DNA from: Limnephilus marmoratus
Taxonomy: Eukaryota > Arthropoda > Insecta > Trichoptera > Limnephilidae
DNA: 64,000 nt
Direction of reading: 5' to 3'
Assembly: GCA_917880885.1 (NCBI GenBank)
Contig: OU862915.1
Coordinates: 41,176,676 to 41,240,675, forward strand
Each line of letters starts with the position of its first letter. The stretch's first letter is position 1. Below, piece after piece: positions 10,262 through 21,470 of the stretch. The position numbers and the translations under genes were made by a program. A model generated the notes under the pieces. That model had not been told where the DNA came from. It saw nothing but the letters and a program-made list of their open reading frames with translations, and ran no database searches.

Positions 10262-11190
10262 AATGAGAGATCTAATGGAATTGCCATTCAGCGTGGAGTA
10301 CAAGGCTGTATCCTGTCGCCACTATTGTTTAATCTTTATTCCAACTATGTCTTTAAAAGAGCCCTAAGTAATACTGAGAAGGGTCTGAAGATCAACGGAG
10401 TTGTCATTAATAATATAAGATACTGTATTACTTGCTGACTGTATCGATGACCTCCAGTATTAAATCTTGTTAATAATGCTGGTGAGCAACTGGGCCTAAC
10501 GATCAACGTCAATAAAACAAAATGGATGAAATTTGGACGACTAGATCCCTCTGAATCGGTGATACAGTTAAATGGTTGCAATGTCGAAAAGGTGGAAAGA
10601 TTTAGATACCTCGGCAGTATTCTCACGGAGACTCTTGACCCAGATGTAGAGGTTAGGTGCAAAATTGAAGCATCAAGAACTGCGTTTATTAAAGTGAAAT
10701 CCCTCTTCTGCAATGACAATATCAGCTTAAAACTAAGGCAGAGAATGCTAAAATGTGATGTGTGTTCGGTCTTGCAGTATGGATGTGAAATATGGACCTT
10801 GAAAGAAAATACAATGAACAGGTTTTGAAATGTGGCTTCACCGGAGAATGCTCAAGGTCCCATGGACCGACATGATTACCAACACAGAAATTCTCAGACG
10901 GGCTAGAGCACATAGAGAACTGCTTATATTTATAAAAATCAGGAAAATTTCATATCTGGGTCATACACTTCGAGCGGAAAAGTATCACTTGCTCCATTTA
11001 ATATTGAAAGGCAAGATAGAGAGTCGCCGAGGGCCTGGTAGAAGACAAATTTCTTGGCTGCGAAGTACACGAGAGTGGACTGGCATTCGAAGTGTGGAGG
11101 CGCCATTCCGGGTAGCGCAAGACAGAGAGACATTTTCAAGAGTGATCGCCAACGTCGGGGGGACCTGATAGGGCACGCAAAGAAGAAAAA
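10262..11190 (+). pseudogene. LINE C reverse transcriptase, degenerate C-terminal half
   Basis: Frames joined by several shifts read RGVQGCILSPLLFNLYSNYV (RT motif before the active site), then LKINGVVINNIRY. The A-D-D of the active site falls at a break. Then come VERFRYLGSIL, VLQYGCEIWTL, MLKVPWTDMITN and SYLGHTL. This matches the insect endonuclease-reverse transcriptase type of LINE. The 5' half with the endonuclease is missing. It ends near a GCACGCAAAGAAGAA tail. The last ~240 bp recur at 52918-53165. It sits inside the hAT remnant. Confidence 0.75.
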
Positions 11191-11315
11191 ATATAATTTA
11201 CCTCGGTTTAATTTCGAGTACTAAAAGTACAAAATTCAAATTTAATTAAACAAATCTTAAAAAATAAAATTGTACTTTTTCTTTATAGTTTTAACTCTTC
11301 CGTTTCCGGTTCCGC

Positions 11316-11612
11316 GGAGGTGGGGAAGAGGAAGGTTGGGAAGTACCTGGCTATTCTGATCTGGTCACCAAACACGGCTAAAGCCATTTTCAAGCAACGT
11401 TTCAATTCTGAATGGTGGTCTTACACCAGGGCGATACTGATAGTATCTTCCACTCTGGAACCTGCCGCAAATATACCATATATTATTTTAAATAAATTAA
11501 TTGTTAAATAACACAAATTAATCAAATAAAATTTATTTGCGCACGCCGGGTTCGAACCCGCGACCTCCGGAATGTGAGTCAAGAGTCTTACCCACTGGAC
11601 TACGGAGGTCGT
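11316..11612 (-). mobile_element. tRNA-derived SINE (family S), head and most of the body
   Basis: In minus orientation it begins with a tRNA-like head (11538-11610), then TGCGCAAATAAATTTTATTT, a TTTGCGGCAGGTTCCAGAG-like block, CGCCCTGGTGTAAGACC, ATTCAGAATTGAAACGTTGC, TTGGTGACCAGATC and TTCCCAACCTTCCTCTTCCC. Other copies continue with TCACTGGCTCCAGACGG and an A-rich end, absent here. This is the most informative copy because the Pol III-like promoter head is intact. Confidence 0.8.
11538..11610 (-). promoter_or_regulatory. tRNA-like SINE head with A and B boxes
   Basis: Minus strand shows TAGTCCAGTGGGTAAGA (A-box-like) and GCGGGTTCGAACCCG (perfect B box with T-arm stem), spaced as in a tRNA gene. 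The acceptor ends do not pair, so this is a Pol III promoter within a SINE and not a working tRNA gene. Confidence 0.75.
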
Positions 11613-11924
11613 CAAAAAAGGTTAGTCCATAGGTCGTTGGCAGATTTGTTAAATTTTCAAAAAAGATTTTGTATTGTAACACACCCATTTCAAATAATAT
11701 AATCATGCAGTAAAATAAATCAATACATATTCTAGCAAACGCATATTTTAGAATTTTAATATTAGTTTCAATAAAATCACTAAAAAATATGTACGTACAT
11801 GACGAGTTTCTTGACGAAAATTGGTCCATTTGTGTATTTATTTGCGCACTTACAAACTAATATATTTCAGATTTTTTTTCAGCAATTGCTTCGTGGTTAG
11901 ACATTATATTATAAAAAAACAAAA

Positions 11925-12015
11925 CGAACACTTTAATCACGAATTTATTATTTTACATATCGAACGGTTTCGCTTTGACCAAGCTTCCTCAAGATATAAT
12001 AATAACTGAGATAAT
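11925..12015 (-). ncRNA. Hammerhead-like terminal repeat P4, doubtful
   Basis: Minus strand reads TTGAGGAAGCTTGGTCAAAG, then CGAAACCGTTCG, then an AAATAATAAATTCGTG stretch and AAAGTG. The order UGANGA, short stem, GAAA, and then an A/T-rich AAGTGGT-like tail parallels the clearer hammerheads at 53.4 and 56.9 kb. The first core base is U instead of C, the stem II is only about 4 bp, and stem III is not palindromic. It may be a dead relative or a chance match. Confidence 0.35.
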
Positions 12016-12528
12016 ATTCGTGGTTAAATACAAAAATGTTTGTTTTTTATAATAAATATAGGTATTGAAAACTAATTAAAGAAAAAAAAATATAATTCGT
12101 TAAGTACACAAAAAATGTTAGATTTTTCATAGAATTCAACGGAATTCCAAAGATAAATATGAAACATTATTTTCATTTATTGAATTTGTAAGTAACTTTT
12201 CAAATTCATGTCCATTATCCAAGGAACCGATAAATTATTGAAATTTTACGCACTGAAGTGTATTTTGAAATTTAAATAAAGATATTATTTCTCTTCGTTA
12301 TTATAATCGACATTTTCCAATAATTCTAACAAATTTTATCCAATTTTCATATATACACTTCGTATACTCTATATACACTTCGTTTTTAACCTTCAAATCA
12401 ATTTAGAAGGTTAAGTTAGTTAGGCACCTAGTACCTAACGGCACGTCCACCCACCAGTTTTTCAAACGAGGTCTTTAAAATCGATATACATTTATTTAAT
12501 ATTACTTTGAAAAAATATTTGTAGGTTT
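12016..12528. other. No gene recognised
   Basis: Very AT-rich sequence. It contains a short direct repeat of TATACACTTCGT near 12353 and 12372. No frame or family match. Confidence 0.45.
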
Positions 12529-12873
12529 AAAGCGCGGGTCACATCACGCTGGTTGCCAGCCGCGAGTTGAAGAAGCCGCTTCTGCCAGCCGTCGATCAGC
12601 TTGGTGTGACCACAAAATTCAGCGCTGGCGTCGCCAGCCGGCGAGTATTTGTCAGCGGCTGACGAAGTTGAACATGTTTAACTTTTGGTAGCAAGCAGCG
12701 GCGAATAATCAATCACGTGACCGCTGACACCAGCCGGCAGCGCAGTCTGACCACTATTGCGTCTATCAGCAACGAGAAAGCAGTGTTTTTTTTGTGAAGT
12801 TGTAATATAATAATATTATAAATAGTTGTGACTATTTTATAATTTTTAATTGATATAATTAAAGTTATTTATA

Positions 12874-12945
12874 ATGTCTGAGTTAAAGTGGACTGCGAAA
12901 CAAATAATAACATTTTTAAACGTTTTTCAAAATTATCCTTGTTTT
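12874..12945 (+). pseudogene. MADF/Myb-like accessory ORF of the Harbinger element, N-terminus only
   Basis: ATG opens M-S-E-L-K-W-T-A-K-Q-I, then ITFLNVFQNYPC. A W near the start, an I-x-x-F-L/I helix and a Y-P motif are typical of MADF domains that accompany Harbinger transposases. The frame then runs into a T-rich junction where homology ends, so only about 22 residues survive. Confidence 0.55.
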
Positions 12946-12949
12946 TTTT

Positions 12950-13046
12950 TTAACTCTCTCTGGTTAAGCATTTCTAAACTAAGTTCTCTGACATCCTCTC
13001 TCAACAACTGCTTAATTAGCTTTTTACGTGAAACGACAGACGACAT
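12950..13046 (-). pseudogene. Second Harbinger ORF, N-terminus only (probable transposase start)
   Basis: From the ATG whose complement is at 13044-13046 the minus strand reads MSSVVSRKKLIKQLL, then REDVRELSLEMLNQRE. It is highly charged and open, and ends at the same T-rich junction (about 12945) where the left ORF stops. Its position and convergent direction fit the transposase gene of a two-ORF Harbinger. The sequence is too short to confirm the transposase fold. Confidence 0.45.
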
Positions 13047-13185
13047 AATAGTGAATGACTAACTGGAGAGTGCGAGACGCGACTAGCAGCGTAGTGTGAC
13101 CAGATTGCCCGCCGCTGCTAGCTGCTACTACTACCAGCCGCTGGTAAGCAGCCGCTGGCAACCAGCATGATGTGACCCGTGCTTT

Positions 13186-14011
13186 ACACGTGTTAATAAT
13201 GATACTAGCAGTTAAAAACCGCTCCGCAGGCTTTTGCTGTTAGACACGGCTTTGGTTCGGCTTCGCCCAGTTTAAGTATGAGTGAGCATTTTATAAATTC
13301 AGTAGGAACCGGTTCCAAAAATAGCCATTTCCTTGGATCTAGAGATAGCTAGTGACCTGTACAAAGTAACCGCGACAGGCAATGACGTCATGTGTTATAT
13401 ATAGACGCGTGGTATTATTTTTCACAATCTCCAATTATATTAATAATCATATTATCGTCAATCTCTCCATAGGAGTAATAAAGTAATAATTATACAATAA
13501 TAGAGTAATAATATTCCCCCGTGAATCTCTCTATATCCGGAGAGATTCACAAAATTACAAATCCAGTTATATATTCGCCTGCCATCCGGTATGCCTCACG
13601 CTAGCTGTTAATGTAAATGGCGCCATCTTTTAGCATTGCTTTAATTCGGTTCTATTACAAAAGTAGATTTGTAAACAAACTCCACGAACGAAAACAGTTT
13701 TGCGTAAGGCGCGTCATCAGAGTTGCATTTTTAGCCTGGTTCTTAAATTTCGACCGTGCAGTCTCTAGGCTATTAATATTGTTTGATTGATGATTGTATT
13801 TTTATTTAATCTTTAAAGAAAATAACACCCACAACTCTCCCGTTTTTTCATTCACCTATTGGAATATATTATGGCCCACTCTGATACAGCATTCACTACA
13901 TTCCAGTAATTCTAGATGCCTGTATAAATACGCATTTAAATTATGGCGGTCAATATTATTTGCATATCGACAACCTCCCTGTAAGGTTCTCGCCTAGCGA
14001 TCCGTAAAGCA
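13186..14011. other. Gene-free; palindromic CRE, TATA-like box and hairpin
   Basis: TGACGTCA at 13383-13390 lies just upstream of TATATATAG at 13396-13404, an arrangement found in promoters or LTRs. A hairpin with 11-bp arms GTGAATCTCTC follows at 13521-13550. No coding frame is supported. An old solo LTR is possible but I cannot define its ends. Confidence 0.35.
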
Positions 14012-14341
14012 AAAAAAATAAATTATGTGTAATTTCATAATAAAATAGTTACAAATAAGTGAAAGGAATATTTGCGGCACGTTCAAATTGAAAGATACTA
14101 TCAGTATCGCCCTGGTGTAAGACCAGCATTTAAAATTGAAACTTTGCTTGAAATGGCTTTGGCCGTGTTTGGTGACCACGATCTGAACAGCAAATTTCCT
14201 CACCTTCCTCTCTCCCATCTCCTTTCCCTCCCCACTACCTTCATCCCCACCAATTCACACCCCATTTGGGGATACCATCGACTCACTGGCTCCAAACGGT
14301 TGGGAGCAGTTGGCAGAGTGGTGTTTATAATAAAAAAATTT
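14012..14341 (+). mobile_element. SINE family S copy, headless
   Basis: Body landmarks in order: ATATTTGCGGCACGTTC, ATCGCCCTGGTGTAAGACC, TTGAAACTTTGC, TTTGGTGACCACGATCTG, a CTTCCTCTCTCCC tract, ACTCACTGGCTCCAAACGG and an A-rich end. The tRNA-like head is missing. Confidence 0.75.
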
Positions 14342-14583
14342 AAAGGAGTTATTATACAAACATTTTGCAAAAAAAGCCACTTATCCACTGGAGCGCTTTT
14401 TGCCACAATATGGCACTATTTAAAATACTTCGGATTGCTTTGTCGCCAATTTTGGCAAATTTTCCCTTATTTGCAAGCAATGAAATAGAAGTTTACGATT
14501 TTATAAAAAAAAATCATAAATCCTACGAATATGTGATAATCGACAAAAGATAAGTGAATTCATTGCCTATATAGAACTATAAC

Positions 14584-14625
14584 TATATATGTATGTATGT
14601 ATGTATGTATTCATGTACGTAGGGG

Positions 14626-14712
<87 letters not shown>

Positions 14713-15103
14713 TTATGTGTATATGGATGTGTGCACCTATATACACATGCACGTACGCACGCATACATATAAAAATTTTAATATTGATATGTATATTTCC
14801 ATAATCTTATCCTTATGCACTTCTTCTAACTATTTTCAAAATCACTACATACTAGTACCATATGTTTACAGATTTATTTTATTTACATGTTTATTTTACG
14901 CACTTTTTTCTCTTTTCTATTTTTATTATAACTTTACCAATTTACATACTAGTACCATGTGTTAATACTAGACTTCACTAAAAAAAGATACTATCTTTAA
15001 TTGATCACCATGAAACAGGCAGCCGCCTAGTATGATGATTTAATAAATCTAATCTACTAAATTGTCTAATATATGTAACATGTATTTTATAAATAAATAA
15101 CCG
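14584..15103. other. Insertion inside the TIR element, microsatellite-rich
   Basis: Absent from the relative at 25.7 kb. It begins with a (TATG)n run at 14589-14610, then (GT)40, then AT-rich sequence ending in an ATAAATAAATAA-like tail. The tail suggests a LINE-type 3' end, but no coding part is visible. Confidence 0.45.
14629..14708. repeat. (GT)40 microsatellite
   Basis: Eighty uninterrupted bases of GT dinucleotides, flanked by (TATG)n and mixed purine-pyrimidine alternation. A Z-DNA-prone and length-variable tract. Confidence 0.95.
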
Positions 15104-15758
15104 GTTCGTATGCCTCCATATTTAAATTAGGAGGTATGATTTTTTTTAATGTAGGCGGAAAATATTCAAAATGATCACAAAAAAAAACTCGAGCAATCAT
15201 AGAAAAAAGTTTTAAATTGCGCTGTCGCTCCAGTGGTTATTCCAGTATTTGCAGTTTTCTAAATAACTTGGTCTTCTTTTTAACTTCCCGTGTGAAGATG
15301 GTCCTCGGGAAGATTGATTAAAAGTGGAATCCAGCCTTCACTTGCAATGAAAAATATTGCAAGCTTTTCCCATCATTTTACGGCACTTTTTATTGCTTTC
15401 AAAGAGGAATTTCTCAAAAATTCCACCATATCTTGTCACATAAAAGCGGCACTTACTTATACAATCAACTTTAAATAATCCAAAGATTTTTCTCCTCAAA
15501 GAAAAGACGTTTGCTCTTGTTACGTCGAAAGTTTTGCAGTTTAAAATGAATTATGTTGACGATATTTTGGCATTTGGATGCCGATGTTCAAAATTTCAAT
15601 CGTAAAATAAAACACCGTCACATTGTTTTACAATACTACGGCCCCCACTTCTGGCCAAACTCTTGAAAAGTACAATTTTCTTATATTTATCTCAAAGACA
15701 ATAAAAAATATCACAAAAACATTTCGTGATCTTGGAAAAAGTTTCTATCTTCCCTTTC

Positions 15759-16168
15759 TTGGGAGGTGGACACGGGTACTGCCGCCCCGGTAACCATTTA
15801 TTGGATAAACAACACCCCTGCCAGCCATAGGTCACCCCTAGTTATTTCGCTACATTGAGTGTCTTAGCAAGGGTGTCGGGGTTCATAGAGTGCATAGAGG
15901 TGGGCTGGAACGGGAGGTTGATTGAAGGAGGCCTTTCGACCTCTCCTCGACCCACACCCTTCCACCGCAGCGGCTGGGATAGTTTCACAAGTACGTCACT
16001 TTTGGACACACTGACCTCTAGATTCTTACCCATCTCATATATCTACCTCTTTCTTCTTTTTCTTAAATAGTCCCTCTACACTTACACAACATCCTCGAAG
16101 ATGGCATAGCCCCTGAGGGAAATTATTTTCCTCGAGATCTCCTGTGTGGGGCTAATGTAAAAAATAAA
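15759..16168 (+). repeat. Family R dispersed repeat, near full length
   Basis: CTTGGGAGGTGGACACGGGT start, GCCGCCCCGGTAACC, TTCCACCGCAGCGG, GACACACTGACC, then CCTGTGTGGGGCTAATGTAA and an A-rich tail ending AAAAAATAAA. An internal deletion removes part of the middle. Confidence 0.75.
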
Positions 16169-17029
16169 TATTATTGTGTTTGATATTATTTAAAAATGTA
16201 CCAAAATATATGGTTTGTATTTTCAATATATGTCCGCTGACTAATTACAAAAGTAGGTGGCAGCACATAAAAAAAATATAAATGATTTTGGCTAATGGTA
16301 AGATAATCCTAACAAGTCCTTTAAGGAATATACATTAGCAATGCATAATAAAAGCACATATTTCAAAAGAAAAATAAATTATGAAGGTACGTGAAGGGAG
16401 TTAGTTAATGATAGTGAAGCTAATATTGTATCTTTGATATGGCAATTAATACAACTACAAGAATTCGGAGTGTTGATAGTGTATTTGATGCCCCTCGGGT
16501 TTCGCTTTGACTCCGTTTTAATCAGAGGTTAATATTAACTAAATTCAATTACAAACACGGACATATATAAATTGATTCTCATAATTACATAACAGACTGA
16601 GACGGCAGATTAAAAGGGGACAGCAATAGAGAGCTTTGTAACTAAGTGACCGAGAAGGAAGTTCAATAGAGTTTTAAAGGTTTTATTTGCAAGCAATGTT
16701 AATTTTGTTGAAATAAAGCCTCAATTTGAAGGCTTATTAGGTAGGTATATACAAAGTGGCTGTAATAAATATAAAATTAATATTAAAAAATTCCCACAGA
16801 GGTGGCGTAGAAGTTTCCCACAAAGGTGGGACCGCCGAAGAATACTGCCTTGTCCCACATTCTTTGCATTATTCACATTCATACACACAAGCCCTGCTTA
16901 TTTATGGGGGTACATCAAATACATGTATTATGTAATTAATTATTGTAAAAAATATATTTTAATTCATGTATCTTTTCGTAAATAAACAATAAAAAAAATA
17001 AAATAAAAAAATACATCGTCTCACATAAA
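16169..17029. other. No gene recognised
   Basis: AT-rich. A doubled TTCCCACARAGGTGG motif occurs near 16790-16830, and a polyadenylation-like AATAAACAATAAA end lies near 16980. Both could belong to an old LINE 3' untranslated region. No frame survives. Confidence 0.35.
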
Positions 17030-17410
17030 ATCCTTATGTTATCGTGACTCTTGATTATTTTAGTTCAATCTTGTGCAGTATCTTCTTTGGGCGTCCCCGA
17101 CTTCTTCTACCGATCACATCACGTCATTTATCCTCCTTATACTAATTTCTTAAAGAATGAAAAATTACATGCTCAAACCATCAAAGAGCCCCTTTTCTTA
17201 ATCTTACTCATTACGCTTTAGCCATGCATTCTTTGCGAATCTTCACGTTTCTCACACAATCATTCATGGTTTTACCACTCATGCGTCTCAGAAATCTAAT
17301 TTTTATAGCATTCAGTCTATTTCCATCCTTTCTTGGACAGTTTCATTTCTCACTGAAATACATCAGAGTAGGTACCAGCACTCCATTGTGGACTGCTAGC
17401 TTCTTTTGAC
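17030..17410 (-). pseudogene. LINE D reverse transcriptase C-terminal fragment, distal part
   Basis: Minus-strand frames read LAVHNGVLVPTLMY, then LNAIKIRFLRRMSGKTMND, CVRNVKIRKECMAKA and GRRSRGRPKK. This matches the LINE at 58955-59757 (NGVLVPTLMYGSEAW, MRFMRSMYGKTMYDRVRNVE). Stops and frameshifts show decay. The proximal part lies at 17975-18185, beyond an inserted family M element. Confidence 0.7.
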
Positions 17411-17433
17411 GTTTCTTTGGTTATTTTTTAATT

Positions 17434-17960
17434 GTAAACTTCTTTAGCACCGTTGTGATTTGAAACTCGATTAAACGGAAACGAGCGAAATTAAAAAGAG
17501 ACTAACACATATATCTATAGGATTTAGCCTGCAAGAGAATGAGATAGATATAAAATATTTATATAATTCAAAGGTATTCGGTTCCAATATAACACGATAA
17601 ATCCACAGTCCCACGCTAGTATCATTTGTGTAATGGTAAAAAGCGCCTGACGAACATCTGCAGATATTTAGTCGACCAAGGATCAGATCTTACGAAATCC
17701 ATTTTTTTTTTTTTTTTAATTAATATCCAATCTTTAAACCACTCCAAAATGAACAGACAACATAAAACACAAAAGAAAGTGACATCTAGCAACTCCGAAG
17801 AAGAAAACACACATATCAATAAAATGACCAAATGTATACGAAAAGGTGCACAGGAATTCGACTACAAAAAAATTGAAAGAAATATCCATCACATTAATAA
17901 AAAAATGCATCGTAGTCTCCCCACTCTTGTCTATTTTAGTTTTCTAAAGGTTTCTCTTCA
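17434..17960 (-). mobile_element. Family M inverted-repeat element, longest copy, inserted in LINE D
   Basis: In minus orientation it opens with GAAACCTTTAGAAAACTAAA (compare 36128) and ends with GCTAAAGAAGTTTAC. Between are the diverged equivalents of the interior at 36123-36541, including a tRNA-like segment and a long A/T run. It splits a LINE D copy into two parts, which fixes its approximate edges. Confidence 0.6.
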
Positions 17961-17974
17961 TAATCTAATCAGAA

Positions 17975-18185
17975 TTGCATACTCTAAGTTTTGTTAGCCC
18001 CGACCACGTGAATTCCTCGATTAGTTTATGTTTAGTGCATTTACCCTTCATTCAATATCTCCACCAACTTTTTCATCACTGGTTAACACACTTCCTAAAT
18101 ACACATGTTTGAATTTTACATTTACGTTGGCCTTACTCAGAAAACCACCGCTAAAATTAATCAATCCTTTATGTTCTGGTTACTT
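17975..18185 (-). pseudogene. LINE D fragment, proximal part
   Basis: Minus strand reads FKHVYLGSVLTSDEKVGGDI, then a stop in place of E/R, then RVNALN. This corresponds to EQVDEFGYLRSMFTRDGKAD and RDIERRVKAGN at 58970. It lies directly upstream, in element order, of the part at 17030-17410. Confidence 0.65.
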
Positions 18186-20675
18186 TAAAAAATATGTAAA
18201 ATGAATTCCGCGAAAGTGTTTTCATTCGCTTTGTCAAAACAATTTAATCTTGGTAATAAAATTGCCCGTTACCACAAAAGTGGGATGTTGTTTCGAAAAA
18301 AAAATCATTTTTAAAAGTATGAATATTTTTGGTGAGTGTTATGGTTGAGAAAATACGTTGTGTTTTTGTATTTTTTGTGCCTAATCATTATTTATGTTCA
18401 ATAATCATGTTTTAACCCTAGCTGTACACTGTTCAGCCTACATAGGGTGTTAGCTTATAAAATATCTAATTTCCTTTGATAATTTATTTTTGTAATTAAT
18501 TTTTTTAAATCATCATTTATTTCACATTTATTTAATTTCTTTGGCAAAATTTGTACATAATGTTAGTAATGTCACAATTTTCGCACTAAAATTTTCTGTT
18601 CAGATGTGGGCCGTAGTTTTTTTTAAATATTTTGGTTACTAAATTATCACTAACTGGTTTTAATGTTAAAAAATTGTAGGATATATAAAGCTGAATGTAT
18701 TATTGTACAGTAACTGAAAATATTTGCCTCAGAATCATCACCTTTTAAAAACAAACATTGTCACTTAAAGAGAACAGAAACTAATCGACTGAACAACGTT
18801 AGTTTTGAAATCTACCTATTTTATTGCTTGTTTGAATTATTCCCAAAATCAGTTCCAATTTTAAAAATGACACTTGTATAAATTTTTATAAATACTTTTA
18901 CTGAACCGGAGTTACAGACAGAATCAAATCAAAAATCGGAGTTACATCAAAACCAAAATTATTATTTTTAGAACTTCATAAATCACTTCGATGTCTTTTT
19001 GTTGAAATCTATTTATATGCTATAGGTACTTATTTTGTAAGTAAAACGAATATGTGCTAAGAGTTACTTGCATAATTTAGAGAAATTTTTAAAAGCTTTA
19101 ACAAAAATAATATTATTATTATACTTTCTTCGCCGCCGAACTATGCCCTTGGGTCACTATGCTTACTAATAAATGCACAGTCTTACCGACGAGAAATCGG
19201 TACGACCGACAATTATATTTCGATAGGTACGACTCGTCAAATGACTTGCAACTTCAAAACATGATTTATTTTGTTAGCAAATAATCTACCCTAGCTTGGG
19301 GAGGACGTTCAATTGTATATCGTCAACTGTGGAACCTGTCGCAATAACGCAGAAAACAATTATTTAAAAATATTTGTCAAATTTCCTTTAACTGCAAACA
19401 CCAATTTAATTTATATTTTAACGAGAGTATTTGACTTTCAAAAGATCAATGTAAAAATATCCTAGTTCATTTAATGAACGTTTAATATTTTAAGAATAAA
19501 AAAACTAAACACATTATTAAACATGATTACCAAGAAAGACCCGCTGAAAAATACAACACTCTTTTCCGTCTTTGTTCAAAGCAGTTTTAGATTGTCACAA
19601 AAATATACAACCAGAAAATGTAAGAATCAAACACATCATGAGTTAAAAAGTTGAAAACAGGTGGTTTAAAAAACTAACAGTGAACCTTTTAGAAGCAAGC
19701 CACATAATGCAAAACTTTATATACAGACCAATAAAGACAAACTTAGCAAAGTTGGTTAATTTTTTTTTTCGTTTGTTAATTTAACATTTTTTATCTTCGT
19801 AGTCGTAACTAAAATAGCAGAACTATTTTAGCTACAATATTGTTAAATCATGCGCTTATCTTCATCTCTCTTGGCTTAGTTTACCACTCGAATTGGACAG
19901 ACCAAGAAAAATTGAAGGTACAAGTATTAGGTGAAAACGGTTCTTAGGGGTGAGGGATGATGACCGACGGAGATAAAGAAAGGCATCACTTGGCAGCTCT
20001 GAAACTAAATTGGAACGGAAGGAAAATTTAACAAACAGAAGCGTTTCGTGACTTACTTTTGAGCTAAGTATGCGAACAAAAGCGATGTACTTAAAAAATA
20101 TTTCGAAATAAGTAATGCTTTCTTCTAAATATTTTTTGCAAAAGTTTTCGACAGCAATATTCTTAGAAGCATGATATATTTTAATAAAGAAAATTGTTTT
20201 TTTTTGGTCTTACGAGAGAAATAAGCCTACACATTTTCATTGCTTCCAAATTGTTCGAACAGCTTTTTAAACGAAAATAGATTGAAAGAGAAACTCAAAG
20301 AAATTGTAAACTCTTTCTTCTCTACTTGGAATATATGATATCAACAACAAAGTGAGAAACTGTCATTTGCGATCTATGCGAACTTTCAGTATCAGATACT
20401 GAAACATGAAGAACTGTTTTTTTTTTAAATCAGTAAGAACTCCAAAATAATAATTATAATAACATCAAAAAATTGTGAGCAGCTTTTTCTGTCTAGTAAT
20501 GTCAGCCATTTCCATCATAAGCAACTGAACGCTGTTGTATTATTTAACCAATATCAAAATAAGACAAAATTCCTTCAATTTCTTAAAATTCTGCAAAACG
20601 AGAAAATATTTTGATGAAATAACATTAGTAAATACTTGTAGTAAAGAGATCACCGGTTTCAAATAAAAAAATTAA
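18186..20675. other. No gene recognised over 2.5 kb
   Basis: The longest featureless stretch. No frame above 60 codons on either strand and no copy of the families found elsewhere. Base composition is strongly AT-rich throughout. Host intergenic or intronic DNA, or very old repeats, cannot be told apart here. Confidence 0.5.
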
Positions 20676-20790
20676 AAGTAGGAGGAAACGTTGGTTAAAG
20701 ACGTAGGTAGCGCAACACGGCATAACACCCCAAAAACAAATAACGAAAATACTTTTGGCCGTAAAAATCTAAAAACGTATCCGAAAAGTA
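20676..20790 (+). repeat. Penelope-type terminal repeat P1, partial
   Basis: Reads GAAACGTTGGTTAAAGACG, GGTAGCGCAACACGGCATAA, then CACCCCAAAAACAAATAACG and AATACTTTTGGCC. This is the part of P1 downstream of the hammerhead core. The CTGATGA half is not seen. Confidence 0.6.
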
Positions 20791-21204
20791 GGAGGTTAAG
20801 AAAATTTTATTAATCACGACCGCCTTTCGTTGGCAGCACTGTAAACGTAGAAGACGTTCAATACTATTGAATGTTCATTGTAAGACGCCTCTGGAAGCGA
20901 ACGCTCTCGGGGGTGATGTAAAATTTAATGTTTCCAAGAGAGTTTCCCGCAGTAGGTTTGGCCCCTTTCACGGTGTATTGTCACTAACGTGATAAAGGGA
21001 AACCTGATAATATTGAGCGAAATTACATGGAATTTTTTGATGAACGTACAATAAAGAAAATTATTTCGTTAGGTGTAAGATAGTCTAGTATTGCCTTAGT
21101 GAAAAACCACCATTTGGAATCTAAAACTTGTTTGAAAAGGCAGTGACCAAATCCTCCCCCTCATCATTTTCGGTCAAATAACATAACATAACACAGTAAT
21201 TGAA
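20791..21204. other. No gene recognised
   Basis: No supported frame. Contains an inverted pair of short segments around 20940-21005 (CCCTTTCACGGTGT and ACGTGATAAAGGG). Confidence 0.4.
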
Positions 21205-21262
21205 AATGCCGTAATCCCGCAGGCTCCAGACAGCTTGGAGCAGTTGGGACAAGGTATTCAAC
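21205..21262 (+). repeat. SINE family S, 3' end only
   Basis: ATGCCGTAATCCCGCAGGCT followed by CCAGACAGCTTGGAGCAGTT. Only the last ~60 bases of the SINE body are present. Confidence 0.5.
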
Positions 21263-21470
21263 ATAGAAAATAATTAAACGTTAAGTCCCTTTAATTTTAC
21301 TCGTTTAAGTGCAAGTAAAAAAGTGTTTTAATAATCTCTGATCCGCCCCCCATTTTTGTTTATATTCGTATTCAATATTGATCATCCATCTGATAGAGAT
21401 GAAATTGGATGAGTGGAAGAAAAATGAAAAGAAAACTATTAAATATTGGATGGGAGAAACATTAAATTTT

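Larger units (their letters stand above)
9680..11315 (+). mobile_element. Decayed hAT element, interrupted by a LINE and cut by a SINE
   Basis: The left part starts near CAGGGACAT and has subterminal CTTCCGCTTC- and TTTCCGTTTCTGGTTCCG-type repeats. Similar TTCCGTTTCCGGTTCCGCGG sequence reappears at 11296-11315 just before a SINE. Between them lie a hAT dimerisation domain remnant and an inserted LINE. The right end is lost at the SINE junction. The composite reading is inference from order and matching subterminal motifs. Confidence 0.5.
12529..13185. mobile_element. PIF/Harbinger-type deletion derivative
   Basis: Long inverted ends: AAAGCGCGGGTCACATCACG on the left, followed by CTGGTTGCCAGC. 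The right end mirrors this (GCTGGCAACCAGC, then ATGATGTGACCCGTGCTTT). About 31 of the outer 35 bases match. The sequence is flanked by TA on both sides. Both subterminal regions carry many GCCAGCCG/CAGCGGC repeats. It keeps the first codons of two convergent ORFs, MADF-like from the left and a second from the right, as expected for the two-gene Harbinger layout with the middle deleted. Confidence 0.75.
14385..15236. mobile_element. TIR element with CCACTGGAGCG ends, carrying an internal insertion
   Basis: Terminal inverted repeats CCACTGGAGCG and CGCTCCAGTGG, flanked by TTAT on both sides (14381-14384 and 15237-15240). A shorter relative at 25698-26025 shares TTTTTTGCCACAATATGGCA, TATGTGATAATCGACAAAAG-like and ATTTTCAAAATGATCAC-like segments. 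Compared with it, this copy holds about 520 extra bases (about 14584-15103). No transposase frame, so a MITE; superfamily not assigned. Confidence 0.7.

Noticed and set aside
11538..11610. Functional tRNA gene on the minus strand
   Set aside because: A and B boxes are good but the acceptor arms do not pair and the sequence continues into a SINE body found elsewhere.
14567..14965. His/Thr- or Cys/Val-rich proteins around 14.6-14.8 kb
   Set aside because: Translations of the (GT)n microsatellite in different frames.
20940..21005. Terminal inverted repeats of a small element (CCCTTTCACGGTGT / ACGTGATAAAGGG)
   Set aside because: Arms are short and imperfect and enclose only ~35 bp without target duplication.
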